Shown one piece after another: positions 1 to 6,054 of a DNA stretch of 8,555 bases. Below the pieces are notes generated by a model, which did no database searches, had not been told where the DNA came from, and worked only from the letters and a program-made list of their open reading frames with translations. The stretch's first letter is position 1. Each line of letters opens with the position of its first letter. This stretch comes from Deltaproteobacteria bacterium (GTDB lineage Bacteria; Desulfobacterota; Desulfobacteria; Desulfobacterales; UBA11574), in the NCBI GenBank assembly GCA_019313025.1, contig JAFDCA010000663.1, forward strand, positions 1 through 8,555. Direction: 5' to 3'. The position numbers and the translations under genes were made by a program.

Positions 1-358
1 AATAAAATCAAACTACTGAACGATATTCTAAAAAGCCATGGACATGTTCTCTTTTACGCGCTTTTGTTTGCGAGTTCTTGCAGATCTCAACGAAATTATC
101 CGGCGGATGAAACGGAATGTAATTCCGGCAATAGCTATAAGTCATTGAAATGGCCAGCCACGTAGATGCCAGAGTGAAACGGGAGAGCACACCCCATGAA
201 CACGTACTTATGTGTTTACAATAAAAACACCCTGATCGCTGAATGATTTTGAGCCACTTAAACTTGGCGTGCCGAAAGATATTGATAAGATGGATTTGGA
301 AAGAAATGGGTCGTTTGAAACTTTGGCCGGGTTAATCAGATATGTTTATTAGATCCAT
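1..358. other. Left-edge region with no supported gene; possible gene remnants
   Basis: This stretch lies downstream of the cmk terminator-like hairpin. Three short open frames were examined and none is recognised. A plus-strand frame is open from the window edge to a TAG at 163-165. A minus-strand frame of about 60 codons covers 8-190. A plus-strand frame is open from 236 to a TAG at 350-352 and encodes a protein-like stretch containing LKLGVPKDIDKMDLERNG. That third frame has no ATG before its stop-bounded start, and no clear ribosome binding site is visible. It could be the end of a decayed gene. No RNA gene or mobile-element ends were seen. Some of this may belong to a gene that continues beyond the left edge. 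Confidence 0.5.
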
Positions 359-386
359 AAAAAACACTGTATTATTGAATCAGCGT
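359..386 (-). terminator. Candidate Rho-independent terminator after cmk
   Basis: Read on the minus strand, ACGCTG (386-381) can pair with CAGTGT (369-364), including one G-U pair, across an 11-nt loop. A run of T follows immediately (364-359). The hairpin begins one base after the cmk stop codon, as expected for the end of a transcription unit. The stem is only 6 bp, so efficiency is uncertain. Confidence 0.5.
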
Positions 387-387
387 A

Positions 388-1053
388 TCAAGCCAGAGTT
401 CCGATGATCTTCACCATTCGCTCAACAACACTTTCAATAGAAAGATCGGTTGTATCTATTCGAATCGCATCTTCTGCCGGCTTCAAAGGGGCTAACTCTC
501 TGGTGCTGTCATTTTTATCTCTGCGATCCATGTCCCTTTCAACCGCTTCCAATGGTTGAGGGTTTATTGATTTTAATTCTTTGTATCGCCTTTTAGCCCT
601 GATTTTCGGGGATGCATCCAGAAAAAACTTTACATCAGCACCTGGAAATACCACCGTTCCCATGTCACGCCCTTCAAATACAACGCCCTTTTCTCTTCCC
701 AAATCCCTTTGCAAGGTCAAAAGGAAACCCCTTACAACCGGTCTTGCAGAAGCAGCCGATGCAAACATTGTTACTTCGGGGGTTCTGATTTCATCGGTGA
801 TATCTAAATCATTCAACATCAGCCGCAATCCCTTCTTATCCAATACAAAACTTAAATTCAGAGTGTTGCACAGCTTTTCGAGGCCGTTGTCGTCATCCGG
901 ATCTACTCCTGATGATATGGCTGCCAGAGCGACACCCCTGTAAAGGGCACCCGTGTCAATATATCTGTAACCGAGGCGATCGGCCAACATCCGGCTGACC
1001 GTTGTTTTACCTGCCCCCGAAGGGCCGTCTATGGTAATCAGCAATGGTTTCAT
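388..1053 (-). CDS. cmk: Cytidylate kinase
   Basis: Cytidylate kinase phosphorylates CMP and dCMP with ATP in the cytoplasm, feeding pyrimidine nucleotide pools. The 221-residue product has the usual length of bacterial Cmk. It begins with the P-loop GPSGAGKTT at residues 10-18. The family motif DTGALYRG follows at 33-40, then EGRDMGTVVFPGAD at 127-140. A basic lid region (RRYKEL, then DRRDKNDSTRELAPL) lies around 155-190, and IDTT is near 199-202. The ATG at 1053 is the only plausible start, because the upstream frame reaches a stop within six codons without another start codon. There is no Shine-Dalgarno sequence, and the start codon lies in a perfect palindrome. The gene follows hisC by 94 bp, with a terminator-like hairpin between them. 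In many proteobacteria cmk precedes rpsA; here a terminator-like hairpin follows instead. Identification is secure. Confidence 0.97.
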   Translation of the reverse strand: MKPLLITIDGPSGAGKTTVSRMLADRLGYRYIDTGALYRGVALAAISSGVDPDDDNGLEKLCNTLNLSFVLDKKGLRLMLNDLDITDEIRTPEVTMFASAASARPVVRGFLLTLQRDLGREKGVVFEGRDMGTVVFPGADVKFFLDASPKIRAKRRYKELKSINPQPLEAVERDMDRRDKNDSTRELAPLKPAEDAIRIDTTDLSIESVVERMVKIIGTLA

Positions 1054-1070
1054 ACGTATGAAAGCGCTTT
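1048..1070. repeat. Two overlapping perfect palindromes over the cmk start
   Basis: TTTCATACGTATGAAA (1048-1063) is a perfect 16-bp palindrome. It overlaps by three bases a second perfect palindrome, AAAGCGCTTT (1061-1070). In the minus-strand RNA the first can fold as a 6-bp stem with an ACGU loop, and the AUG and second codon of cmk form its 3' arm. It could act as an RNA hairpin masking the start or as a DNA operator; the sequence does not decide. Confidence 0.6.
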
Positions 1071-1080
1071 ATTTAATGGT

Positions 1081-1113
1081 AAAAAAATCTGAGACTTCGG
1101 GAGCCAAGTCAGA
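1081..1113 (-). terminator. Terminator-like or attenuator hairpin between hisC and cmk
   Basis: On the minus strand GACTT pairs with AAGTC across an 8-nt loop (1093-1110). The stem is extended by TCT/AGA past a 2-nt bulge (1088-1113) and is followed directly by seven T residues (1087-1081). It lies 34 bp past the hisC stop. It could end hisC transcripts, at least partly, and so lower cmk expression. I found no convincing promoter between it and cmk, so read-through may be needed for cmk. Confidence 0.5.
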
Positions 1114-1147
1114 GATAGATAACTCTTAGATAAGCCCAAATTTCTAC

Positions 1148-2236
1148 TCACGCCAGGCTTTTCTCAAGCGCTTTTAAAAACCGGACATTCTCTTCATGAA
1201 GTCCCACATTGATTCGAATATAATTGGGATAGCCATAGGACTTCATGGATCTGATAATAACTCCCTGACGGAGCATATTTTCATAAATTTCATCAGCATC
1301 CTTGCGAACATCGATCAGGAAAAAATTGGTCTGTGTAGGAAAATACGTTATCCCCCATCTGTCAAGGGCATCATATAAAAAATCAAGACCTTCATGGATT
1401 AAAGAAATGACTTTTTCAAGGAACTCTTTGTCCTCGAGCGCTGCACCTGCGCCGGCCTGAGCCAAAGAATTGGTATTGAAAGGGAGTCGTATTCTATTTA
1501 AAATGTCCGCAATCTCCACCGGCATAACGCCATATCCGATACGAAGTCCGGCCAGACCATATGCCTTAGAAAAGGTCCGAAGCACTATCAGCGGCGTTAT
1601 GTTATCTAAATATTCAAAACTTTTGACACAATTTTGATCACGCACAAATTCAATATATGCCTCATCCACCACGACAATCACCTCGGGGGGGATCTTGTGT
1701 ATAAAATTCTCAAAATCTTTTTTATAAATAACAGTTCCTGTGGGGTTGTTGGGGTTGCACAGAAAAATCATTCGGGTTTTCGATGTAATTTTTTTCTTTA
1801 TGACCTCAAGATCGATTGACAACGAGGTCAAAGGAACAAATACCGGTGTTGCACCGGCGCCACGGACCATAATTTCATACATGAGAAAAGAAGGAATGGG
1901 CAATATGACCTCGTCACCCGGCTGCAGCATGGCAAAGGCAAGCATACCGATAATTTCGTCTGAGCCGTTGCCCAAAACGATGTGTTGCGGTGAAAACCCG
2001 ATATGATTCGAAATTTTTTGGATGAGATCATGCCCGCTTCCATCGGGGTAGCGGTTCAACCTTGTGGTGGATTCTTTAATGGCCGCAACCGCCATGGGAG
2101 ACGGGCCTAAAGGATTTTCATTAGAGGCGAGTTTTATGGAATCATCAATACCATATTCTCTTTCGAGCGCTTCCAGAGGTTTCCCGGGTGTATACGGCTT
2201 TATCGATAAGATGTGGTCTGGAATAGATAGTTTCAT
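1148..2236 (-). CDS. hisC: Histidinol-phosphate aminotransferase
   Basis: HisC is a PLP-dependent class I/II aminotransferase. It converts imidazole acetol phosphate and glutamate to histidinol phosphate and 2-oxoglutarate in histidine biosynthesis. The 362-residue product is a normal full length. Visible hallmarks are ASNENPLGPS at 37-46, RYPDGSG at 62-68, GNGSDEII at 89-96, NPNNPTG at 161-167 and DEAYIEF at 191-197. The Schiff-base lysine is K224 in TFSKAYGLAG, and YIRINVG near 339-345 carries the carboxylate-binding arginine R341. An AAGG lies 8 bases before the ATG at 2236. The gene starts 34 bp after the gamma-subunit stop, so co-transcription with the oxidoreductase genes is likely. No other his genes are present. 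Related enzymes can act on aromatic amino acids, so tyrosine or phenylalanine transamination is a possible side activity. Confidence 0.95.
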   Translation of the reverse strand: MKLSIPDHILSIKPYTPGKPLEALEREYGIDDSIKLASNENPLGPSPMAVAAIKESTTRLNRYPDGSGHDLIQKISNHIGFSPQHIVLGNGSDEIIGMLAFAMLQPGDEVILPIPSFLMYEIMVRGAGATPVFVPLTSLSIDLEVIKKKITSKTRMIFLCNPNNPTGTVIYKKDFENFIHKIPPEVIVVVDEAYIEFVRDQNCVKSFEYLDNITPLIVLRTFSKAYGLAGLRIGYGVMPVEIADILNRIRLPFNTNSLAQAGAGAALEDKEFLEKVISLIHEGLDFLYDALDRWGITYFPTQTNFFLIDVRKDADEIYENMLRQGVIIRSMKSYGYPNYIRINVGLHEENVRFLKALEKSLA

Positions 2237-2270
2237 GGTTTGTACCTTACTTCAACATGGCCCGGATATG

Positions 2271-2810
2271 TCATGTGCGCGAGGCGGCCTTTTTGCCTGC
2301 ATCAAGCGCTGCCATATTGATGGGAATAAGCTTTTCCTTTGAAGCAAACTGCTGTTCCACGCACTTTCGCATCCGTTCAAAATCGACAATTTTGCTGCGG
2401 GCAACGAAAGCACCCAGCGCCACGATATTGGCCACTTTCGTACTTCCAAGTTCCCTTGCAATATCGTTGGCCGGCACCAGTAACTCATTAACATCATCAC
2501 GATTCGAGGATACGGGGATTAATGAACTATTAATCACCACAACTCCGTTCGGCTTAACCACCGGTGCAAATTTTTCCAAAGAAGGACGATTCATGGCAAT
2601 AAGATGCATGGGGTTCCTGATAATAGGTGAACCGATGGGCCGGTTGCTGATAACCACCAGACAATAGGCGGTCCCACCCCGCATCTCCGGACCATACGAC
2701 GGAACCCAGACGACTTCAAAACCTTCTTCCATGGCAGCGTGTGCAAGAATATTCCCTATCAGCAGAATGCCCTGTCCACCAAAGCCCGCAAACATCACTT
2801 CACTTTGCAT
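2271..2810 (-). CDS. 2-oxoacid:ferredoxin oxidoreductase, gamma subunit
   Basis: This is the gamma subunit (VorC/KorC/PorG family, 2-oxoacid:acceptor oxidoreductase catalytic domain). In the assembled enzyme this domain contributes to CoA binding and packs against alpha and beta. The 179-residue product has a normal length. It shows the family's N-terminal glycine-rich GFGGQG at residues 9-14 and the signature SYGPEMRGG at 38-46. A NRPIGSP segment lies near 56-62, and a conserved-looking NIVALGAF lies near 128-135. A strong GAGGAGG ribosome binding site (2816-2822) sits 5 bases before the ATG. The gene follows the beta subunit after a 141-bp gap holding an 18-bp palindrome, and precedes hisC. 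The family is secure; the substrate is not determinable from this subunit. Confidence 0.93.
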   Translation of the reverse strand: MQSEVMFAGFGGQGILLIGNILAHAAMEEGFEVVWVPSYGPEMRGGTAYCLVVISNRPIGSPIIRNPMHLIAMNRPSLEKFAPVVKPNGVVVINSSLIPVSSNRDDVNELLVPANDIARELGSTKVANIVALGAFVARSKIVDFERMRKCVEQQFASKEKLIPINMAALDAGKKAASRT

Positions 2811-2838
2811 TCAATCCTCCTCAAATTCGCTTCGCTCA

Positions 2839-2856
2839 TCCCGCTATATAGCGGGA
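2839..2856. repeat. 18-bp perfect palindrome between beta and gamma genes
   Basis: TCCCGCTATATAGCGGGA is a perfect inverted repeat. As RNA it folds into a 7-bp GC-rich stem with a 4-nt AU loop. Neither strand has a T-run just after it, so it is not a classical terminator. It lies 28 bp upstream of the gamma start, beside a short TTCGCTTCGCTC tandem. It could be a REP-like element, an mRNA processing or stability hairpin, or a DNA-binding site. Confidence 0.75.
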
Positions 2857-2880
2857 GAATGTTGGAATAATGGGTTTTGG

Positions 2881-2912
2881 GAGGCGATAAAAATCAGGCC
2901 TCGATAATTTTT
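2881..2912 (+). terminator. Weak plus-strand terminator-like hairpin opposite the operon
   Basis: GAGGC (2881-2885) and GCCTC (2898-2902) form a 5-bp inverted repeat with a 12-nt loop, followed on the plus strand by GATAATTTTTTTTA. For minus-strand transcription the T-run is on the wrong side. It might stop antisense transcription or be chance in AT-rich spacer. Confidence 0.25.
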
Positions 2913-2951
2913 TTTATTTACAGTTTATTGTAGAATTTCCGAAACCTCAAT

Positions 2952-3689
2952 TTAATCGGGTGTTTTATAGTCGCCCAGTTGGTAATAGGGCAGCATACTG
3001 TCTTCGGCCCACTGAATCGACTCCAGCGGCGTCATTCCCCAATTGGTCGGGCAGGTGCTGACAAACTCGACCAGGCTGAAACAACGGCCTTCTATTTGAT
3101 ACTGGAAAGCCTTTTTAAGCGTTTTCTTGGCCCTGACAATATATTTCGGCTTCAAAACGGTTTGCCTTGAAATATAAGCCGGGGTTTGAAGGCCGGAGAT
3201 CAATTCGGCGATTTTGAAAGGCATGCCCACGTCCTCGACATCTCGTCCGAATGGGGAAGTTGTGGTCCGCTGACCCGGAAGTGTGGTCGGTGCCATTTGC
3301 CCGCCGGTCATCCCGTAAACCGTATTGTTCACAAATATTGTGGTAAATTTTTCTCCCCGGTTGGCCGCATGTATGATTTCTCCCATTCCGATACTTGCCA
3401 GATCGCCGTCCCCCTGATAGGTAAAAACAATCAGGTCCGGACGAACCCTTTTAATACCAGTTGCCATGGCCGGCGCCCGACCGTGGGCTGCCTCTTGAAA
3501 ATCGAACGTAAAATAATTATAGGCCAAAACGGCACACCCGACAGGTGCAATACCGACCGTCCTGCCCCGGATCCCCAGCTCGTCGACAACTTCGGCCACC
3601 AATCGGTGAATCACCCCATGGGTGCAGCCCGGGCAGTAATGAGTATGCTGATCCGAAAGCGCTTCAGGTTTTTTGTATGTTTTTGCCAT
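2952..3689 (-). CDS. 2-oxoacid:ferredoxin oxidoreductase, beta subunit (TPP-binding)
   Basis: This is the thiamine-pyrophosphate and [4Fe-4S]-binding beta subunit (VorA/KorB/PorB family), the catalytic core for 2-oxoacid decarboxylation in the cytoplasm. The 245-residue product has CPGC at residues 19-22, a third cysteine in VGCAV (C52) and a fourth in STCPTNW (C213). Together these match the four-cysteine pattern that holds the proximal cluster. AHGRAPA lies near 68-74. The TPP motif runs from GDGD (93-96) to NN (121-122) and is followed by YGMTGGQ (125-131). A GGAG lies 8 bases before the ATG at 3689. The gene is 108 bp downstream of the alpha gene. Domain content matches stand-alone beta subunits of four-subunit enzymes. 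Whether it uses 2-oxoisovalerate or 2-oxoglutarate is open. Confidence 0.95.
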   Translation of the reverse strand: MAKTYKKPEALSDQHTHYCPGCTHGVIHRLVAEVVDELGIRGRTVGIAPVGCAVLAYNYFTFDFQEAAHGRAPAMATGIKRVRPDLIVFTYQGDGDLASIGMGEIIHAANRGEKFTTIFVNNTVYGMTGGQMAPTTLPGQRTTTSPFGRDVEDVGMPFKIAELISGLQTPAYISRQTVLKPKYIVRAKKTLKKAFQYQIEGRCFSLVEFVSTCPTNWGMTPLESIQWAEDSMLPYYQLGDYKTPD

Positions 3690-3718
3690 TTTGTCTTCTC
3701 CTTTTGTGGCAGGATATG

Positions 3719-3752
3719 CAACCCGTCATTAAACGGCGGTTGTTCCTTTTTT
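3719..3752. repeat. Hairpin in the alpha-beta intergenic spacer
   Basis: CAACC-CGT (3719-3726) pairs with ACG-GC-GGTTG (3733-3742), giving 5 + 3 bp with a 2-nt bulge and a 6-nt loop. On the plus strand it is followed by TTCCTTTTTT, a terminator-like arrangement facing against the operon. In the operon mRNA it would be a plain hairpin about 30 nt upstream of the beta start. Confidence 0.4.
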
Positions 3753-3797
3753 ATTGCCTGAAGAGAAGTTACATGGGTGATGGATTTTATGACTTCC

Positions 3798-4871
3798 TCA
3801 CGTTTTGATAAAAGATATCACCGTATCAATAACTTCTTCAGGTGTGGGTATGTCTCCTCCCGCTTTTCCATGCCAGTAAACCGGACATTTTCCCTGAACG
3901 CTTCTCTCAACGTCTTCGACCATTTGTCCCATGCTGAGCTCAACACTGATAACCGCCTTACAGCCGTCCTTTGAAGCGGCTTTACGAATCGAATTTTCCG
4001 GAAAGGGAAAAAGATTCTGAGGTCTTATAATGGCCACCTCAGTGCCTTCGGCCTTCATATTATCAATAGCGGTTCTACACACCCGGCTCATGGTGCCGTA
4101 ACTCACAATAAGCGCCCGGTAATCCGAATCAATGTTATAAGGCTCATATCGAACCTCTTCTTGTTTCATACGATCATATTTAGCCTTTAGGGCCACATTA
4201 TGCTCCTCAAGCTGCTCTGCATCTAAAAAAAGAGATTTAACCAGGTTGCGTTCCTTGCTTTTACGGGTGTCCATACCGTTTGTTGCCCACGAATCCTTAT
4301 TGCTCGGTTCGGATTTAAGATGATCTGAAAATTCAACAGGCTCCATCATCTGTCCTATTAAACCGTCTCCCAGAATCATCACCGGATTTCTATATTTTTC
4401 TGCCAGAGGAAATGCCGTCATAACCATATCCACGGCTTCCTGAACACTTGCCGGCGCCATGACCAGTAATCGGTAATCACCATGCCCTCCACCCTTTGTG
4501 GCCTGAAAATAATCCGCCTGGGACGGCAATATCCCCCCCAACCCGGGACCGCCCCGGACAATATTGACAAAAACCACCGGAAGCTCGGCAGATGCGATAT
4601 AACTAATCGCTTCGCTCATCAGACTGATCCCTGGACTTGAGGATGTTGTAAAAACCCTTTCACCACATCCCGCGGCGCCGAAAAGCATATATCCCACGGC
4701 GATTTCACTTTCGCCTTGCAAAAACACACCCCCTACTTCCGGCATCCGTCGAGAAAGATATTCGGCAACTTCGGACTGAGGGGTGATTGGATAAGCGAAA
4801 TAATTGAGGCATCCAGCCCGGATTGCGGCCTCTCCAATTGCTTCGTTCCCTTTCATTAAGATTTTCCCCAT
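3798..4871 (-). CDS. vorB: 2-oxoacid:ferredoxin oxidoreductase, alpha subunit (VorB-like)
   Basis: This is the alpha subunit carrying the pyrimidine-binding half of the TPP site. The 357-residue product starts MGKILMKGNEAIGEAA. It contains YPITPQSE at 27-34, QGESEIA at 52-58 (with the glutamate E54), and TTSSSPGISLMSEAI at 75-89. RGGPGLGG lies at 107-113, followed by a transketolase-C-like domain after about residue 250 (ALIVSYGT, RPQNLFPFP). The start at 4871 is chosen because GGAGGG (4877-4882) lies 5 bases upstream. An ATG 14 codons further up would overlap the ferredoxin gene and lacks that signal. It begins 16 bp after the ferredoxin stop, so the two are surely co-transcribed. The N-terminal MKGNEA sequence resembles proteins annotated as 3-methyl-2-oxobutanoate (branched-chain) type; a 2-oxoglutarate enzyme remains possible. 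Confidence 0.93.
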   Translation of the reverse strand: MGKILMKGNEAIGEAAIRAGCLNYFAYPITPQSEVAEYLSRRMPEVGGVFLQGESEIAVGYMLFGAAGCGERVFTTSSSPGISLMSEAISYIASAELPVVFVNIVRGGPGLGGILPSQADYFQATKGGGHGDYRLLVMAPASVQEAVDMVMTAFPLAEKYRNPVMILGDGLIGQMMEPVEFSDHLKSEPSNKDSWATNGMDTRKSKERNLVKSLFLDAEQLEEHNVALKAKYDRMKQEEVRYEPYNIDSDYRALIVSYGTMSRVCRTAIDNMKAEGTEVAIIRPQNLFPFPENSIRKAASKDGCKAVISVELSMGQMVEDVERSVQGKCPVYWHGKAGGDIPTPEEVIDTVISFIKT

Positions 4872-4876
4872 ATTTT

Positions 4877-4882
4877 CCCTCC
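4877..4882 (-). promoter_or_regulatory. Ribosome binding site fixing the alpha-subunit start
   Basis: Minus-strand GGAGGG lies 5 bases upstream of the ATG at 4871, in the 16-bp gap after the ferredoxin stop codon. It supports the shorter start over an in-frame ATG at 4913. Confidence 0.85.
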
Positions 4883-4887
4883 GGCTA

Positions 4888-5121
4888 TTATTTCGCCTCT
4901 TCGGTTTCTTCAACGACTTTGGTTATGGTTATGGCCACATCCGGACACATGATACAACAAGTTGTACAAAAAACACAGTCTCCTGGACGCGCTTGATAGG
5001 CAGGAAAATAGCCCATAGAATTCACTTCATCGGACAGTTCCAGAACCTTTTTTGGGCAAACGGCCACACATAGCCCGCACCCTTTGCATCGATTCTCGTC
5101 AATGGTATGTTGATATGGCAT
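4888..5121 (-). CDS. 2-oxoacid:ferredoxin oxidoreductase, delta subunit (2x[4Fe-4S] ferredoxin)
   Basis: This small ferredoxin-like subunit (VorD/KorD/PorD type) passes electrons from the catalytic cluster to soluble ferredoxin. The 77-residue product holds two [4Fe-4S] motifs. [12 protein letters not shown] has cysteines at 12, 15, 18 and 22, and [12 protein letters not shown] has cysteines at 49, 52, 55 and 59, plus an extra C56. The C-terminus is short and acidic (EETEEAK). Its place directly before the alpha subunit, with a 16-bp gap, marks it as the delta subunit rather than a free ferredoxin. The ATG at 5121 has AAGGAG (5130-5135) 8 bases upstream, and that signal lies inside a small hairpin. 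It is the first gene of the four-subunit set, 173 bp after the ATPase gene. Confidence 0.93.
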   Translation of the reverse strand: MPYQHTIDENRCKGCGLCVAVCPKKVLELSDEVNSMGYFPAYQARPGDCVFCTTCCIMCPDVAITITKVVEETEEAK

Positions 5122-5122
5122 A

Positions 5123-5139
5123 TCCTAAGCTCCTTAGAA
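5123..5139 (-). promoter_or_regulatory. Hairpin containing the ferredoxin Shine-Dalgarno
   Basis: In the minus-strand RNA, CTAAG-GAG-CTTAG forms a 5-bp stem with a 3-nt loop, extendable by a G-U and a U-A pair. The AAGGAG ribosome binding site occupies the 5' arm and loop. It could moderately reduce translation of the delta subunit. A 5-bp AU-rich stem may also be too weak to matter. Confidence 0.4.
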
Positions 5140-5163
5140 ATATATTAAGACCCAAGTCAGGCG

Positions 5164-5281
5164 GTTCATAGTTCACGATTCAACAACGCCAGTATCTCAA
5201 CTTAATCGTTTTTTTTGCGTGACAAGTAAATAGTGACAAGATTTTTTGTTCGTTACTCGTTACTCTTTACTATAAACTGCT
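5164..5281. repeat. Degenerate 7-bp-periodic repeats between the ATPase and ferredoxin genes
   Basis: Two blocks show 7-base periodicity. Block one (5164-5184) reads GTTCATA, GTTCACG, ATTCAAC. Block two (5219-5281) reads GTGACAA, GTAAATA, GTGACAA, GATTTTT, TGTTCGT, TACTCGT, TACTCTT, TACTATA, AACTGCT. The units drift in sequence but keep the period. The region has no supported open reading frame of its own and no spacer-repeat layout. It separates the ATPase gene from the oxidoreductase genes. Confidence 0.6.
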
Positions 5282-5294
5282 CTTTAGCAAGGTT

Positions 5295-5990
5295 TCATCT
5301 TTTTAACTCGGCAGCTTTTTTCCATGGTGGAACCAGCTGTCTTTCTATGGGAAGCACCGGGCAGGTAAACCGCGACACGTCCAATTCGGGCAAGAGTTCG
5401 GCCGGGGCAGTAATAAACTTTAGCGGCAGCCGACTTTCTTTACACATCGTTTTAACAAAATCATATCCATTGTATATATCATCAATTGAAGTGTCATCGA
5501 TCAGATTTGCATTTCCGATAATTCCATTGATGGCTATCTTCGAAGTCCTTTCAATCTCATCACGCATTTTCAAACAGCTTTCAATGGTATCCGTGAATGG
5601 CCGGAAGGGATTCACCACCTGCAACATATGAACATGTTTATTGCGAAGAGAATCGGCCAGTGCTGCGAGGACGGTTGCCCCGACATTATTGCCCCCAGCG
5701 TCAATCAATATCAAATCGCTCGGCTTACGGATTAGCCCGGAAACAACCGGACTTAGAATGGGCAGATCGGCCTGGAGGTATTTCTCTTCGGGAACGACCA
5801 CCTCAATCCCCAGTTTTAAAAGTGTTTTTCTCGCTTCTCGAGTTCTAAAGTATGGATTCACCAGATCCAGATCCGCGATCTTCACATCTACACCGGCACG
5901 CTTTTGATCGATGGCAAGATTTATGGAAACTTCGGTCTTTCCGCTTCCGTAATTTCCAACAATGATGGCAATCCCTTTGATCTGTTCCAT
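5295..5990 (-). CDS. Uncharacterised MinD/CobQ-type P-loop ATPase linked to the oxidoreductase
   Basis: This is a cytoplasmic SIMIBI-type P-loop NTPase of unknown role. From the ATG at 5990 it is 231 residues long. The Walker A is GNYGSGKTE at 12-20, a classical P-loop rather than the deviant KGG form of MinD. Next come DLDLVNPYFRTREA (40-53) and a Walker-B/switch region LILIDAGGNNVGA (93-105). INGIIGNANL (154-163) and a C-terminal PPWKKAAELKR complete the visible motifs. No membrane segment, CxxC metal site or amphipathic MinD tail is evident. A GTG at 6014 would add eight residues; neither start has a strong ribosome binding site, and I prefer the ATG just before the first beta strand. From memory of the family, similar ATPases occur near 2-oxoacid:ferredoxin oxidoreductases in other anaerobes. 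A maturation or regulatory role is inference only. Confidence 0.75.
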   Translation of the reverse strand: MEQIKGIAIIVGNYGSGKTEVSINLAIDQKRAGVDVKIADLDLVNPYFRTREARKTLLKLGIEVVVPEEKYLQADLPILSPVVSGLIRKPSDLILIDAGGNNVGATVLAALADSLRNKHVHMLQVVNPFRPFTDTIESCLKMRDEIERTSKIAINGIIGNANLIDDTSIDDIYNGYDFVKTMCKESRLPLKFITAPAELLPELDVSRFTCPVLPIERQLVPPWKKAAELKR

Positions 5991-6054
5991 TCCGGCAATT
6001 CCGATGGCTGACACTGAGCCAAAATTTGATAAACCTTCAAAAAAACAATCCTGT

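Noticed and set aside
3186..3761. A 191-codon plus-strand open frame opposite the beta-subunit gene
   Set aside because: It overlaps a gene with full TPP and cysteine motifs on the other strand, its translation resembles no family I know, and it extends into the spacer. It is an antisense shadow.
4872..4913. Fourteen-codon N-terminal extension of the alpha subunit from an ATG at 4913
   Set aside because: It would overlap the ferredoxin gene, gives a basic non-family N-terminus, and the strong GGAGGG lies before the ATG at 4871.
5269..5274. TATAGT as a -10 box for a separate ferredoxin promoter
   Set aside because: The -10 match is good, but no -35 resembling TTGACA lies 16-18 bp upstream and there is no extended -10 TGN.
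5164..5281. CRISPR array
   Set aside because: The units are 7 bp, degenerate and contiguous, with no 20-40 bp repeats or unique spacers.
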